Assembly (NCBI RefSeq): GCF_000182925.2
Contig: NC_026506.1
Location: 2,356,001 to 2,420,000, forward strand
DNA: 64,000 bases
Reading direction: 5' to 3'
Origin: Neurospora crassa OR74A
Taxonomy: Eukaryota; Ascomycota; Sordariomycetes; Sordariales; Sordariaceae
Below are positions 22,916-33,538 of this stretch, in pieces. Below the pieces are notes generated by a model. That model worked only from the letters and a program-made list of their open reading frames with translations, was not told the origin of the DNA and ran no database searches. The position numbers were made by a program, and so were the translations under genes. Numbering within the stretch: the stretch's first letter is position 1; each line of letters starts with the position of its first letter.

Positions 22916-24993
22916 GGCAGCAGCGAGTGACAAGGCAATATCAACGAGCCATCCTGCCAAGATCTTTATCGCCAGGCTTGCACACCAAATTTTTGAAAGC
23001 CAAGTACACATTTTTAAGCGGGTTTTGTTTAAACCGTCGTTGTTAGTCGTGAAATAGAGCTATTGCTTCTGAGAGAAATAGGAAAACAAAAGGAATATAG
23101 CTACTCAAGTCAATCAAGGGCTTCACAAAAGCATTGACGCTGTTTCTGAAGATTTCACAAAGCCCCTGTCAGAACCTGTGTCTGGTAGTGGATTGAGACA
23201 TGCAACTGGCGGCAATATCTTGTTCGTTCTCTGGCCCGTTGTCTTTACATCTGACAATACAATTAAGAGCCAAGTCTCGCTACGTGCCTGGAACTCAGCT
23301 CCCCCTTAACAGTCATCACGTAGTGCTTCAAGCAGGGGAAAAGTTGGGATGTGACAAAACTAAACAATGTGCTGATCCGTCCAGTTCTTTTAGCCGAACC
23401 GGAGCGGGAGGAAGAGAGCAAGTATTATACTTTGGACGCAACGTACCCCAGCTTTCGAACTCGTAGATTCCGTCGCGCCTCACGACTGGCGACTATGCCG
23501 GCTAATAAGCCGCAGCTTAATGACCGGCACCTGATACTCCACAGCGAATGGCAAGCAGCTTATCCCGTCTTTAGATCATGGGATTGCGGATCATCCATAT
23601 CGAGGGGATTGATCCAACAGCTACCACTTGGCAACTTGACCAATTCGATCCAGAGGACCCTTCGGTGGTCATCCAGGTGGCGTGGGAAAAGTCCGGACAT
23701 GATTATACCAAACCAGACCCAGTTAATGTTCGGACCTTTGTTCATACCACCTGCCATCTCACATCTCCAGGGTTAAACAGTAATTCGCATCATAGCGAAG
23801 CTTGACACAAGAATTTGAGTAATTTTGAACTATCTATATTTGAGAAACTGCGAGAATATCAGCATAGAACCGCCACTTCTAACCATTATGCTACTCAAAA
23901 GGGGGGTGGTAGTTCCCCGGACCATCAAGTCCGGCATTTATCAAAGAACCGTAGACAATTACCGATGGCAAAACCACGGCGCTTCTTCAAGAGGTAGGGT
24001 ACAACTCTGATGCCACTTTAGCTTTTGCCCTCAAATCTTGGTCACATAGCTATGCGTGTTGGTCTAGTACTTCTCTTGTCTTCCACTCAATGCACGAACG
24101 GATAAGCTTTCTAGTTCAAGGACATAGCCTCTCCAATACAAAAGTTCGAGATTTACGGAGCCTCAGCTGGCTCGCAATATATACCTTCTCTCCGCAAATC
24201 CCAGGAAGGTTAGGTTGTGTGACTACACTGGAGGGATCCGCTTGCAAATTGCGCGAGATCATCAAGACACCCCAGACCAAGGGGCCATCATTCGAGAGAA
24301 ACTACACCACCATAAGAAGTGCGTAAAGTAGACTGCCTCGTCAAATTAAGTTTCCTTTTCCAAGATCGCCGCCGCCTCCTCCTTTATCCCAAGACAGTGA
24401 ACTTCCCCACACTTTCTCAGGTACCAATCGCCAATCCCATGCTCTGCCCGAGCAATGGTTCGACCGGGAAAGCAAGAGATTGAAATAAAGTGCTGTATGA
24501 ACAAAGGTGGGCATGGGACCTGAAAGGTGTAGCTTCTTCCGTCCACTGAAGAGCTGTAAACAGTTGAGGGCGATTCTCAAAACCATGCATAAGATATATC
24601 CATGCGAATGTGCTTGGTCAAGGTGGACTTCCTATAGTGACAACCTCGGAAGTTCCTGGCCGAGAAGCTATCGCGTGTGGCGGGCCTGTCTTCCTGATTG
24701 CCATGCTGTGTAATTGTTCATCTCGAGCCGCTCTCAGGAGGATGGGAGGCGAGGCTAAATCGACATGATTAGGTAAAAGAAAGATGCACTGAAGGGTGTA
24801 TATGGCTTAACCTGGTTAACAAGAAGACAGACAACCGGGACAGTATGCCGAACGACGAAGGGAACTCATCAGTATAAAGACCACAAAGCACATTTCCGCT
24901 CCTGGTCCTGCCATTCCCGATTTCTTCATCACCCCCCATCATCACACTCGAGCAGTTAGTCTCTGGTTCGTGTCTCTCCTCCCCTATTTCACG
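22916..24993. other. OST3/6 3' flank and GH6 promoter region
   Basis: About 2.1 kb with no accepted gene. A TATA-like GTATAAAG lies at about 24872, some 115 bp before the GH6 start codon, and the leader after it is pyrimidine-rich. No exact CGG-N5-CCG site was noticed by eye. Confidence 0.5.
24871..24879 (+). promoter_or_regulatory. Likely TATA element of the GH6 cellobiohydrolase gene
   Basis: The sequence AGTATAAAG lies about 115 bp upstream of the ATG and is followed by a C/T-rich leader, the usual layout of strongly induced fungal secreted-enzyme genes. Function is inferred from position and motif only. Confidence 0.5.
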
Positions 24994-26414
24994 ATGAAGT
25001 TCTCCAACTCCGCCGCCTTGGCCTTTGCCGCCACCGCCATTGCCGCCCCTTCCACCCCTACCTTGCAGGAGAAGCCGCGTGAGGTCCAGGCCGGCTGCGC
25101 TTCAGCTGTCACCCTCGACGCCAGCACCAACGTGTGGAAGAAGTACACGCTCCACGCCAACAAGTTCTACCGGACCGAGGTCGAGGCGGCCGTCGCGGCC
25201 ATTTCGGACTCGAGCCTGGCAGCAAAGGCCGCCAAGGTGGCCAACGTCGGCAGCTTCCTCTGGCTGGACTCAATCGAAAACATTGGCAAGCTGGAGCCGG
25301 CGCTCGAGGACGTCCCCTGCGACCACATCCTGGGCTTGGTCATTTACGACTTGCCCGGCCGTGACTGCGCTGCCAAGGCCTCCAACGGCGAGTTGGCGGT
25401 TGGCGAGCTTAGTAGGTATAAGACTGAGTATATCGATGGTGAGTCCTTCTTTGCTCCATGGCTTTTTGCTCCATGGCCTGCCCCTTTATGCCACAAAGGA
25501 CAAAAACTGCGTCTAACAAAATGATTTTTGCCAATACAGCCATCGTCAAGATCCTCAAAGCGCATCCCAAGACCGCCTTCGCGCTCGTCATCGAGCCCGA
25601 CTCACTCCCCAACCTCGTCACCAACTCGGACCTGCAGACCTGCAAGGACTCCGCGTCCGGCTACCGCGACGGCGTTGCCTACGCCCTTAGAAACCTCAAT
25701 CTCCCTAACGTCGTCATGTACATTGACGCGGGCCACGGCGGCTGGCTCGGGTGGGACGCAAACCTCAAGCCCGGAGCGCAGGAGTTAGCCAAGGCCTACA
25801 AGGCCGCGGGTTCCCCCAAGCAGGTTCGCGGCATCGCTACCAACGTTGCTGGGTGGAATCAATGGTGCGTTTGCCACATCTCGTAGGACTTTCACAAAAA
25901 AAAAAAAAAAAAAGGAAAAGGAAAAAAAAAGAGTAAAGAAGAGAGAGAGAGAGGAACGACGAAAGATTGCTAACAATAACTTTGTAAAAACAGGGACCTC
26001 ACCCCCGGCGAATTCTCCAAAGCCTCGGACGCCAAGTACAACAAGTGCCAAAACGAGAAGCTCTACCTCGACAACTTTGGCCCTGCCCTCAAGTCCGCCG
26101 GCATGCCCAACCACGCCATCGTCGACACGGGCCGCAACGGCGTCTCCGGTCTGCGCCAGGAGTGGGGCAACTGGTGCAACGTCAACGGCGCCGGCTTTGG
26201 CGTTCGCCCGACTTCTTCCACGGGTCACGACCTCGCTGACGCTTTCGTCTGGGTCAAGCCGGGTGGTGAGTCCGATGGTACTAGCGATAGCAGTGCCACT
26301 CGGTACGATAGCTTCTGCGGGAAGAGCGATGCGTATCAACCTAGTCCAGAGGCGGGATCGTGGAACCAGGATTACTTTGAGATGCTTGTGAAAAATGCTA
26401 AGCCTTCTTTCTAA
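24994..26414 (+). CDS. gh6-3: Secreted GH6 cellobiohydrolase without cellulose-binding module
   Basis: Exons 24994-25438, 25540-25864 and 25994-26414, giving 396 residues. The ATG at 24994 opens a signal peptide (MKFSNSAALAFAATAIAAP). An in-frame ATG at 24970 is less suitable. The GH6 core is complete: YDLPGRDC with Asp119 and Asp124, and VIEPDSLPNLVTN with Asp169, which corresponds to the general acid of Trichoderma Cel6A. The later stretches YIDAGHGGWLGW, TNVAGWNQW, GNWCN and FVWVKPGGESDGTSD are also present. Such enzymes release cellobiose from non-reducing cellulose ends outside the cell. There is no N-terminal CBM1 or linker, unlike the main CBH2. This resembles the Neurospora gene gh6-3; the symbol is given from memory of that short form. 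Intron 2 carries an 18-nt A run. Expression is expected to be cellulose-induced. Confidence 0.93.
25896..25913. repeat. Poly-A run in GH6 intron 2
   Basis: Eighteen consecutive A residues followed by A-rich, G-interrupted sequence, inside the intron 25865-25993. It is likely length-polymorphic. Confidence 0.9.
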
Positions 26415-27747
26415 GAAGGGAGGTAGAGAGGAAGAGGAGTCTGGGTAGGGGTTTGAAAGAAGAGTAGCAGGAAATGGGAGAAAGGAGGCTAAATTTGTAT
26501 TCAGGAACGAGAAGCAACTTGGATAACACAATGTTGTGTACCGTACCGGTTTTTCCTAGGATTGCTTTTTGTTCCCTCTCATAATCAAGACTAGAGAGGC
26601 AATGTCCAGCTAGTCATTACGTGCATAACGACTGCCCCTTGCTCCATGAGTATTTCATAACCTCGTGCTGGGTTGTAAGCAGACATCTCCTTCTGTATCT
26701 GGCAAAGGCTGAAGCCTGGCTTGCTCCCCCGAGTGTCCTTCCAACCATGATTGCTTGTTGTCGATATGAGAATGATGTTCAGGGTCCCCGGGAGTCGTTT
26801 GCTGGACACATCTCCACTCGCATGCCCGCTTTCCACGTGTGATTTCAAGCCAAGTTTGTCTCGATGAAGCCTAGTCCCTGTCGTCATGTTGTCATCCACA
26901 CCGCAAGCGCGGAGGAAATATCACCTTCGTCTCACTTCCCGATTGATTACCCGTTGAGTTTTCTTTCGTGCCGGAGTGGAGGCAAAATGTGGGTAACGTG
27001 TTAGAGGCGGAAGAAAGTTAACTGGGAAGAAGGGACGCGCGCAGATCGTATAAACGGGGCACACCAAGAGCTAGTGACCACAGGGACCACCTCACTAACA
27101 CCAAGCAAACCAGAGGCTCACTGTTACAACGGTGACGCAGCTAGACGAGTGGGTGGAGGGATTCCTCGTACACCCTAAGGTGTGGAAGTGCCTGGGCAAA
27201 TATCGAGTATATAGCTGCCGCCATGGGAATGGAATCCATGGTCTTTCGAGCAGGTGTATTGAGCTGTGCGCATCACCGAGTCCTACTCGGCCAACCACCA
27301 CCTTGTTGACAAACAAGCTCGAAGACCCTCCTTATAAGATCTCCTCGGTCGTCCCGCCTTACTACTGTATGGCACGGACTTCAAGTATCAACCGTTTCTG
27401 AACGGCTACCGCGTCCTCCGTCAATATCTTCCTTTCCGACGGTCGAAACAGCCGAACGGTCGCGAGCGGGTGATGATACCGGTGTTGCACTAACGAAACA
27501 ACAGCTCAGCAGAGCGAGTGTGGCCATCATGGTATCATTTGCTAGACATTTCTCGTCATCCACTGTAGTTAATTCTCGGTAAATCTCGGCTGCGTCTCGC
27601 CGGTTGACTGAGCCTGTCGCCTACGTCCCTTCTCGACTAAACTGTGTGGAGTGCTCTCATTGACTCTTTTGTCGAAAGCACCACGATGAGCTGCGCCGGA
27701 CTGCCCATTTCAAAGACAGGTGCTGGTCTTTTTCTTTTCCAATCGCC
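26415..27747. other. Convergent intergenic region
   Basis: About 1.3 kb between the ends of the GH6 gene and the DMAC1-like gene. Short frames on both strands show no family. No repeats were recognised. Confidence 0.5.
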
Positions 27748-28102
27748 TCACTTGAACAGTCTGTACAAGCCCAGATAGGCCATGCCGCATGAGAGACCAG
27801 TGATGGCCCACCTCCTGCTTCTCATACCAAAGAAGGACTTGCTGGCTAGGATCTCGGCTTGGGCTTTGGTGAGCTGGGAGTGGCCGGAATAATAGCTGTA
27901 TGCGGCAAGACCAAGGAAAGCCCCTCCGCCTGGTAAGAGTGTTAGCATCTAGGGTGTTTAAGTACCTCTACCTATGAATACACGAGTCCTCACCAATGAC
28001 CCGGCAGGGAAGGCAGTCATCACCGCGGTCCTGCTTGAGAATGTCCTGGAGCTTTTCAGGCCTGTCCAGCGTATGAAGCGGAGGAATGCTATCTTTGGCC
28101 AT
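27748..28102 (-). CDS. Small mitochondrial membrane protein, DMAC1-like (DUF4536)
   Basis: Two exons on the minus strand: 27994-28102 and 27748-27929, giving 96 residues. The start ATG GCC AAA GAT precedes a hydrophilic segment (LHTLDRPEKLQDILKQ). Then come a CxxC-containing stretch DDCLPCRVIGGG, a first membrane helix (FLGLAAYSYYSG) and a second near the C-terminus (WAITGLSCGMAYLGLYRL). The short helix-CxxC-helix pattern matches the distal membrane-arm assembly complex 1-like domain, linked in other organisms to respiratory complex I assembly. That role is inferred here. The intron 27930-27993 starts GTGAGG and has a GCTAAC branch site. The transposon relic begins only about 230 bp upstream, so part of the promoter may be affected. 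Confidence 0.82.
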
Positions 28103-28329
28103 GGCTAATGACTCCAGTTAAAGTTGAACGAGCGTAGAGGTACTGATTCCGTCGTCTAATGATGCCCCTATTGGCTCCTTTTGTGTGTTATTGTTGACAT
28201 GGAGTGAACAGTGGAGCTTGTTGGTTGGAGAGAGATCTGCCGTTGTCCACCGCCCACGCCGTTGACTTCCACTTTCTGGCGGATCGAGCCTTGGCGAGGC
28301 AGAGAGCATGGGCCACATGTTGCTACATA
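28103..28329. promoter_or_regulatory. Upstream region of the DMAC1-like gene, bounded by a transposon
   Basis: About 230 bp between the start codon at 28102 and the left end of the transposon. It retains normal base composition. It probably holds the promoter; no TATA box was recognised. Confidence 0.4.
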
Positions 28330-28421
28330 CTTGGGGGCTGGGCGAAGTGGGACCTTTTGTCAACCCCCTCTCATAAAAGAGGGGGGAAATTTTCTGTGGG
28401 ACAACCGTTTAATCTAGGACA
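28330..28421. repeat. Left terminal inverted repeat
   Basis: Pairs with 31437-31538. Shared blocks include the outer CTTGGGGG, the AGAGGGGGGAAA block and the 20-nt block GGGACAACCGTTTAATCTRG. The left copy has small deletions relative to the right. An inner palindrome (28364-28386, CCCCCTCT...AGAGGGGG) could form a hairpin. Confidence 0.85.
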
Positions 28422-29999
28422 GCCCATATAGAATTTTACTAGTAATCTGACCCATCCCTATACTAAACCACCATATTACACACCACAACAATATTATTGG
28501 AAACCGTTAGAAATCTAGTATATTACTTAATAAGGTAGTAAGTAAATAAAAGAACGAATTACAATTATTACTCGTTATTTTCTAATACTAGCGTCCCCTC
28601 TACTACTAATACTAGTACTAACACTACCTCCTCTACTACCGCCTCCCTCCTTACTAGTATACTCTTTATACGTACAGCCTCCTTTCGTACTTATATACAG
28701 GGTCTTATAGTACTTTTAATAAACTTTATAACCCCTTAGTATAATATTAACTCTAGAGTTCTTAATTGTAATAAAGTAAATAAGAGGGTAGGAATTAGTA
28801 TTAACAGTCTAATTTGTACGGGAGGTTAGGGTATAGCAGGTAGGTTAAAGAGACAATAATTAATTAGAGGGAGGAGTATTAGCAAATCTTCCTCCCCCTC
28901 TTCCTCCTTATCCTTATTATTATCCCCATCATAAACTTCTTTAAATATAGCCTCGTCCTTATTATTATCGTTATTAATAAAGGTAGTCTCGTCTTCAAAT
29001 ATCTTATTAACTATTTATATATTAAAACGAGTAATAATTTAAGAAGCCGTCTTAATAATTAGGGGGCGAGGGTATAGGGGTAAGGAAGGTAACTCTAGCG
29101 GACGAATATTAAAGGAATTATTATTTAAAATAAACTTAATAGAGTTATTAAATAATAAATTAAATAGGTTACCCCATACTCTTTTATAAAACTCTAGCAC
29201 TAGTATGCCGTATGTATCACGCACATACAATCCCCCCCCCTCCTCCTCCTTATTTAGCGTATTAAATATATCCTCCTTATAAAGTAATATATACCCTTCT
29301 TTTAACTGCTCCTTCTTCCAATTATTAAAATAAACCTTCTACATAACCTTACCCTTACCATTAATAAAGTTATTAACCTATTACTCGTATAACTACTTTT
29401 AAATCTTTTTATTCTTTAATTTAACGGCTAATATTTACCTCTTTATATTAGTAGCCTACTCTTTCTATACCCGCTCTATAACTCTCTAATTGAACTCTCC
29501 CTTAGAGAGGGAGAGAGACTCGCCCTCTCGTAGCACTTTATATACCTATTTCCTTATTTTACAATCTAAATTAGCGGCCTTCTCCCTATCTTACTAGTTA
29601 TATTCTTAAATAGTATTATACATCAACAACCCCTCATAAATAACAATTTTAGTAATAGAATAACATTAATATATTAGCGAACTAAAAGTATAGTAGTATT
29701 TATTTTTAATATAGGTAATAACTTTCGCTGCCTCAATAAAGCAGTCTTCGCTAAGGAACATCGAGGGGAGCGCGGGGTTAGATTACTTCGGTTACTTTAC
29801 CTAAATTTAAAGCAAGATTCGTATCCTATTAATTAGCCATATCCTAATATCCGAAAATCCGTTAAAGATATTATACACGATCATACTACCGTTGAAAATA
29901 CCCTAAAAAACCGGAAGTAACATAGTTAATTAACTAGCAAAATAAGGGGGGTAGGTAGTAGTAATTTAAAACTAACTTACTTTTAATTTTTTAACAAAG

Positions 30000-31266
30000 G
30001 TAGTACAAGTAAAACTATACTTATTTTATTGGACAAATTGCCTTAAGACCTTCTAGTAATAGGATTTAAATAAAAAAAATACTCTAACGTTAAGCAATTA
30101 CATTATATATATTAAATAAGGAGGTAAACCTATTAAAACAATATTAAAGGCATCGGTATACTCTTTAATATTTATATCGTAGTAACTATTAAATTTATTA
30201 ATAATTAGAATATAATAAATTAATTTATATAGCTTCCTTAATCCTACTCTATATACTAAATTTAGGATTTTCTAACCAAACGCATTATAGCTATACTAGT
30301 CACACCCAAACTACTTAGTAAAAGAAAACCCTTCTTCTCCCAGCTTATAGCCATCCTCCTCCCTCAACCGCATAAAAGTTAATAATAGGTAGAAGGAGTA
30401 GTAATTAAAGTACTTCAATTAATTTAGAGTAAATTCTATATTTGAGAAGCCGGTCGGTAATTTAATAAATTTAACCCCCTTATCTAAATTATTAACGAGG
30501 AAATCTTTTATTAGATTGGTCTTAAATATTATATACGCTAATACTATATACCCTACTATATTTATTCCTACTATAAAGGTAGTAAACTTATAGTTAATAA
30601 TATCATTAATCTCTAATTTTTACTTTACTAGCTCCCTTAATACAATTACCCTTACTCGCCTACCCGCTACGCAGCCGAGTCTTACCCCCATTTCGTTATA
30701 ATTCTAAACGTTGCCTCTTTTAACCCCGTACTTTTTAATAATAGTTTCGTACTCGTCGAACTATTTATTAATAAACTCCTTATTTAACTCCTAGAACTAT
30801 CGCTTAATATTAACTATACAATAAATAGAAGTCTTAAATTCTAAATAGTCTTTAAGGAATCTAATTAACTATATTACATTATAAGTCTTTAGAATTCCCT
30901 ATAATAAGCGTAGTCAATTTACCGCTGCAATAACCATCTAGTATAACACTAGAAACCGTCCCTAGAAGTAGAATATTACGTATAATATAATAGTATCCTC
31001 CTCGGCGGCTATCAATATCCGGGGGCGACCTTTTGAACGCAACGAAATAGTTAGTTTACAATATTTAACTAACGATTTAATATAGCGAAAGATAGATATA
31101 CGAAACTCGCTAGTAATAATAGTAATTTCCCTAATAGTCGGCGGCTTATACAATATTCTAAGACGCTCAATACATTAGCGGACAATCAAATACATACGGG
31201 CGCCGCAGTAACTAGCGGGCGCCTCCCCTACTTTATCGAAATATTTATCAAAATCTACTACCGTAT
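30000..31266 (-). pseudogene. Decayed pogo-type transposase
   Basis: Read on the minus strand, the longest open piece (30962-31153) has a helix-turn-helix pattern (PPTIREI...ISIFRYIKS) followed by the linker GRPRI and an acidic AAEED motif, typical of the N-terminus of fungal pogo/Fot1 transposases. Further on, near 30.68-30.72 kb, a piece reads YNEMG where the family has its first catalytic Asp in a YDETG-type motif. Many in-frame TAA/TAG codons interrupt the frame, consistent with C-to-T changes. The coordinates are approximate and the downstream catalytic part is only faintly visible. Confidence 0.65.
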
Positions 31267-31436
31267 ATTAACCTCTATTAATCTATAGATATATATAGAT
31301 TATTTACTTTTACAACTTCACGGGGCGGACGGTCGGAAACAGCGAGTTTGGATGTAGTTATATTACCGGTGTGCGCAATATCAAAAAGTAGTTTTGCGCA
31401 GCGTTAACAGCCGATTCTGCATAGTACAGATCGGCG

Positions 31437-31538
31437 CTTGTCCCAGATTAAACGGTTGTCCCATAAAATTTTTCCCCCCTCTTTAATAAAGAGGGGGGGA
31501 GAAAAGGACCCACACCAGGCCGCCCTCCAACCCCCAAG
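31437..31538. repeat. Right terminal inverted repeat
   Basis: Inverse complement of the left terminus, ending CCCCCAAG before TA at 31539-31540. It also contains an inner hairpin (31474-31499, CCCCCCTCT...AGAGGGGGG). It is GC-richer than the interior and clearly less mutated. Confidence 0.85.
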
Positions 31539-31701
31539 TATGCGGGTTCCCATTGCGTCAGTGCTTCTAGGAACAGTGCCCGGTCTGGCACTGTCCCTGG
31601 CCCATCGCTGCGTGATTGCCCAACAGCAACCCACAACCTAGCCAGAGGACCGCCATCACCGAACCCCTCACTCCGGTTATCTCTCTCTTTTTCCTTTCAC
31701 C

Positions 31702-33538
31702 ATGAACGGTGTCATCGAGGCCCTCCACATTTTCGACGAGCACAAGTAAAGCTGCACTCTTGATCCAGAGCAATGGAAAACACAAAAGCTAATTCCCAAC
31801 TCCAGCAGCCCCATCTTGTCGCACACATACACATCGCGTCCGCTGTCGCCGTCGTACTTGCTGCCCCTCTACCTCGAACATCCCGCCCCGAGACCGAACC
31901 TGATATACCTCCCTAATACCAACCCACCCACTCTCGTCTTCAGCCTCAAACATGCCAACCTTCTCTTTCTCTTGACCACCTCCTCCGAGGTTGAGCCACT
32001 GCTCGTTCTCGAGTTCCTCCACCGTATCGTCGATTCCTTCGAGGAGTTCCTGGGCACCCCATTACTGGCCCACAAGATTGAGAGCAACTACGATGTCGTA
32101 GCTCAGCTTCTCACAGAGATGTGCGATGCCGGCACCATCAACACAACAGAACCTAATGCACTGCGCGACTTGGTTGAGGTGGAAGGCTTTATGGGCAAGC
32201 TCCTCGGCAACTTGAACCTCCCCACGTATGCGCATCCATTACCCGTTTTGGACAAAAGAAAACAACCCCCCTGACTGACTTGCGCATCTCGCCAGAAAAC
32301 CAACCTTCTCCAACCCCAGCCCAGCTTCTCTCCTTGCCCAGCAGAGCACTCTAGCCCTCCCCTGGCGTCGAAACAATGTACGACACACCCAAAACGAGCT
32401 CTATGCCGACGTAATCGAAACCCTCTCTGTCACCCTCGCTCCATCCGGCCGGCCTCTCGCCGCCTTCGCAAACGGCACAATCGCATTCACCTCCAAGGTC
32501 TCTGGAGTGCCCGACATAATCGTTACTCTAACGGGTCCAACCGGCAAGCACAACCTCGGCAGCATCATTGACCTACCTGTCTTCCATCCCTGCGTGCGTC
32601 TCGCAAAATGGCGCGAGCAACCCGGCGTTCTCAGCTTCATCCCTCCCGATGGCCGCTTCACCCTAGCTGGTTACGAAGTCGACCTTCTCCCGCTGGGCGC
32701 CCGGAACCTAGGCAACATGAGCGCCTCGGCAAACAACCTTAAGCTCCCCGTCAGTCTGGAGATCAAGACCTGTCTCGGTCCCACTGGCTCTGACTTTGAA
32801 GTCCGCCTCACCGTGAACAGAATCCCCGGTACTAGTGGCGGCGGAGGTGGCGGTAGTGGCTCATCATCAAACTACCCGCTGTCCTCCGCCAGCGGCGTCG
32901 GTCGGGGCATGGGAGGCGGTCCCCAACCCGGCACGCCCGCCTCCCCCACGCTTCAAGACCTCAAAGTCACCGTCCCCTTGCCGGCAGACGTGCGCAACCT
33001 CGCCGAAATCCGCACCGCCAAGGGCGACGCCACGTACAACCCCGGTGACCGTTTTCTCGAGTGGACTATTCCCAACAAGGACGTTGCCGCCGGCTTTGCT
33101 TCGCACTTTGCTCTCCGTTGCACCGTCGTCGGCCAGTCTATTTCCGGCGAATACGAAGACGACAATGACGACCCCACCGGTTTCGGCTTCAACACCTCCT
33201 CCGCTGGAGGCCGCGACTGGTCCTACGACGCCGGTGAACCAGCACCTTACCAGAGCGCGAGCGATCTCTTATCTGGCGGCGACAAGAAACTAACAGCCGA
33301 GCAAGAAAAAGAGGAAAAGGAGCGGAGGGACGGGAAACTAGCGCAGCAGAACAAGATCCTGATGCCCAGCTCGGCGAGCGTGAGCTTTGCCGTCAAGGGT
33401 TGGACGGCGAGCGGGATCAAGGTGGAGAGCATCATGCTGGATCCGAGGAGGAGTAAAGGGCTGGCGGAGACGGTGAGGCCGTTCAAGGGGGTCAAGTATT
33501 TGACTGTTAGTAAGGGGGGCGTGGAGATTAGGTGCTGA
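31702..33538 (+). CDS. apm3: AP-3 adaptor complex subunit mu
   Basis: Exons 31702-31745, 31806-32225 and 32296-33538, giving 568 residues. The start MNGVIEALHIFDEH begins the longin-like N-terminal domain of mu adaptins. It continues with LSHTYTSRPLSPSYLLPLYL and FLHRIVDSFEEFLG. The mu homology domain begins around residue 205 (NELYADVIETLSVTLAPSG) and runs to the C-terminus. Landmarks are FIPPDGRFTLAGYEV and the closing VRPFKGVKYLTVSKGGVEIRC. Two inserts rich in Gly/Ser and in Glu/Lys lie within that domain and make the protein longer than yeast Apm3. AP-3 sorts membrane cargo from Golgi or endosomes to the vacuole, with mu binding tyrosine-type signals. The transposon ends 163 bp upstream of the ATG, so the promoter is either very short or partly lies within the element. 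Confidence 0.9.

Larger units (their letters stand above)
28330..31538 (-). mobile_element. RIP-mutated pogo/Fot1-type DNA transposon relic
   Basis: A 3.2-kb block bounded by long terminal inverted repeats that start CTTGGGGG and flanked on both sides by TA (28328-28329 and 31539-31540), the target duplication of Tc1/mariner/pogo elements. The interior is strikingly AT-rich, has abundant TpA and few CpA/TpG, and carries many stops in every frame, as expected of RIP. The minus strand still encodes recognisable pogo-type transposase pieces. The element sits in the intergenic space between the DMAC1-like gene and AP-3 mu, which are transcribed away from it. It cannot encode a working transposase. 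Confidence 0.85.

Noticed and set aside
28870-29030. Short pieces in the RIP block that resemble independent AT-rich genes
   Set aside because: All frames are interrupted by stops and the composition matches the surrounding mutated transposon.
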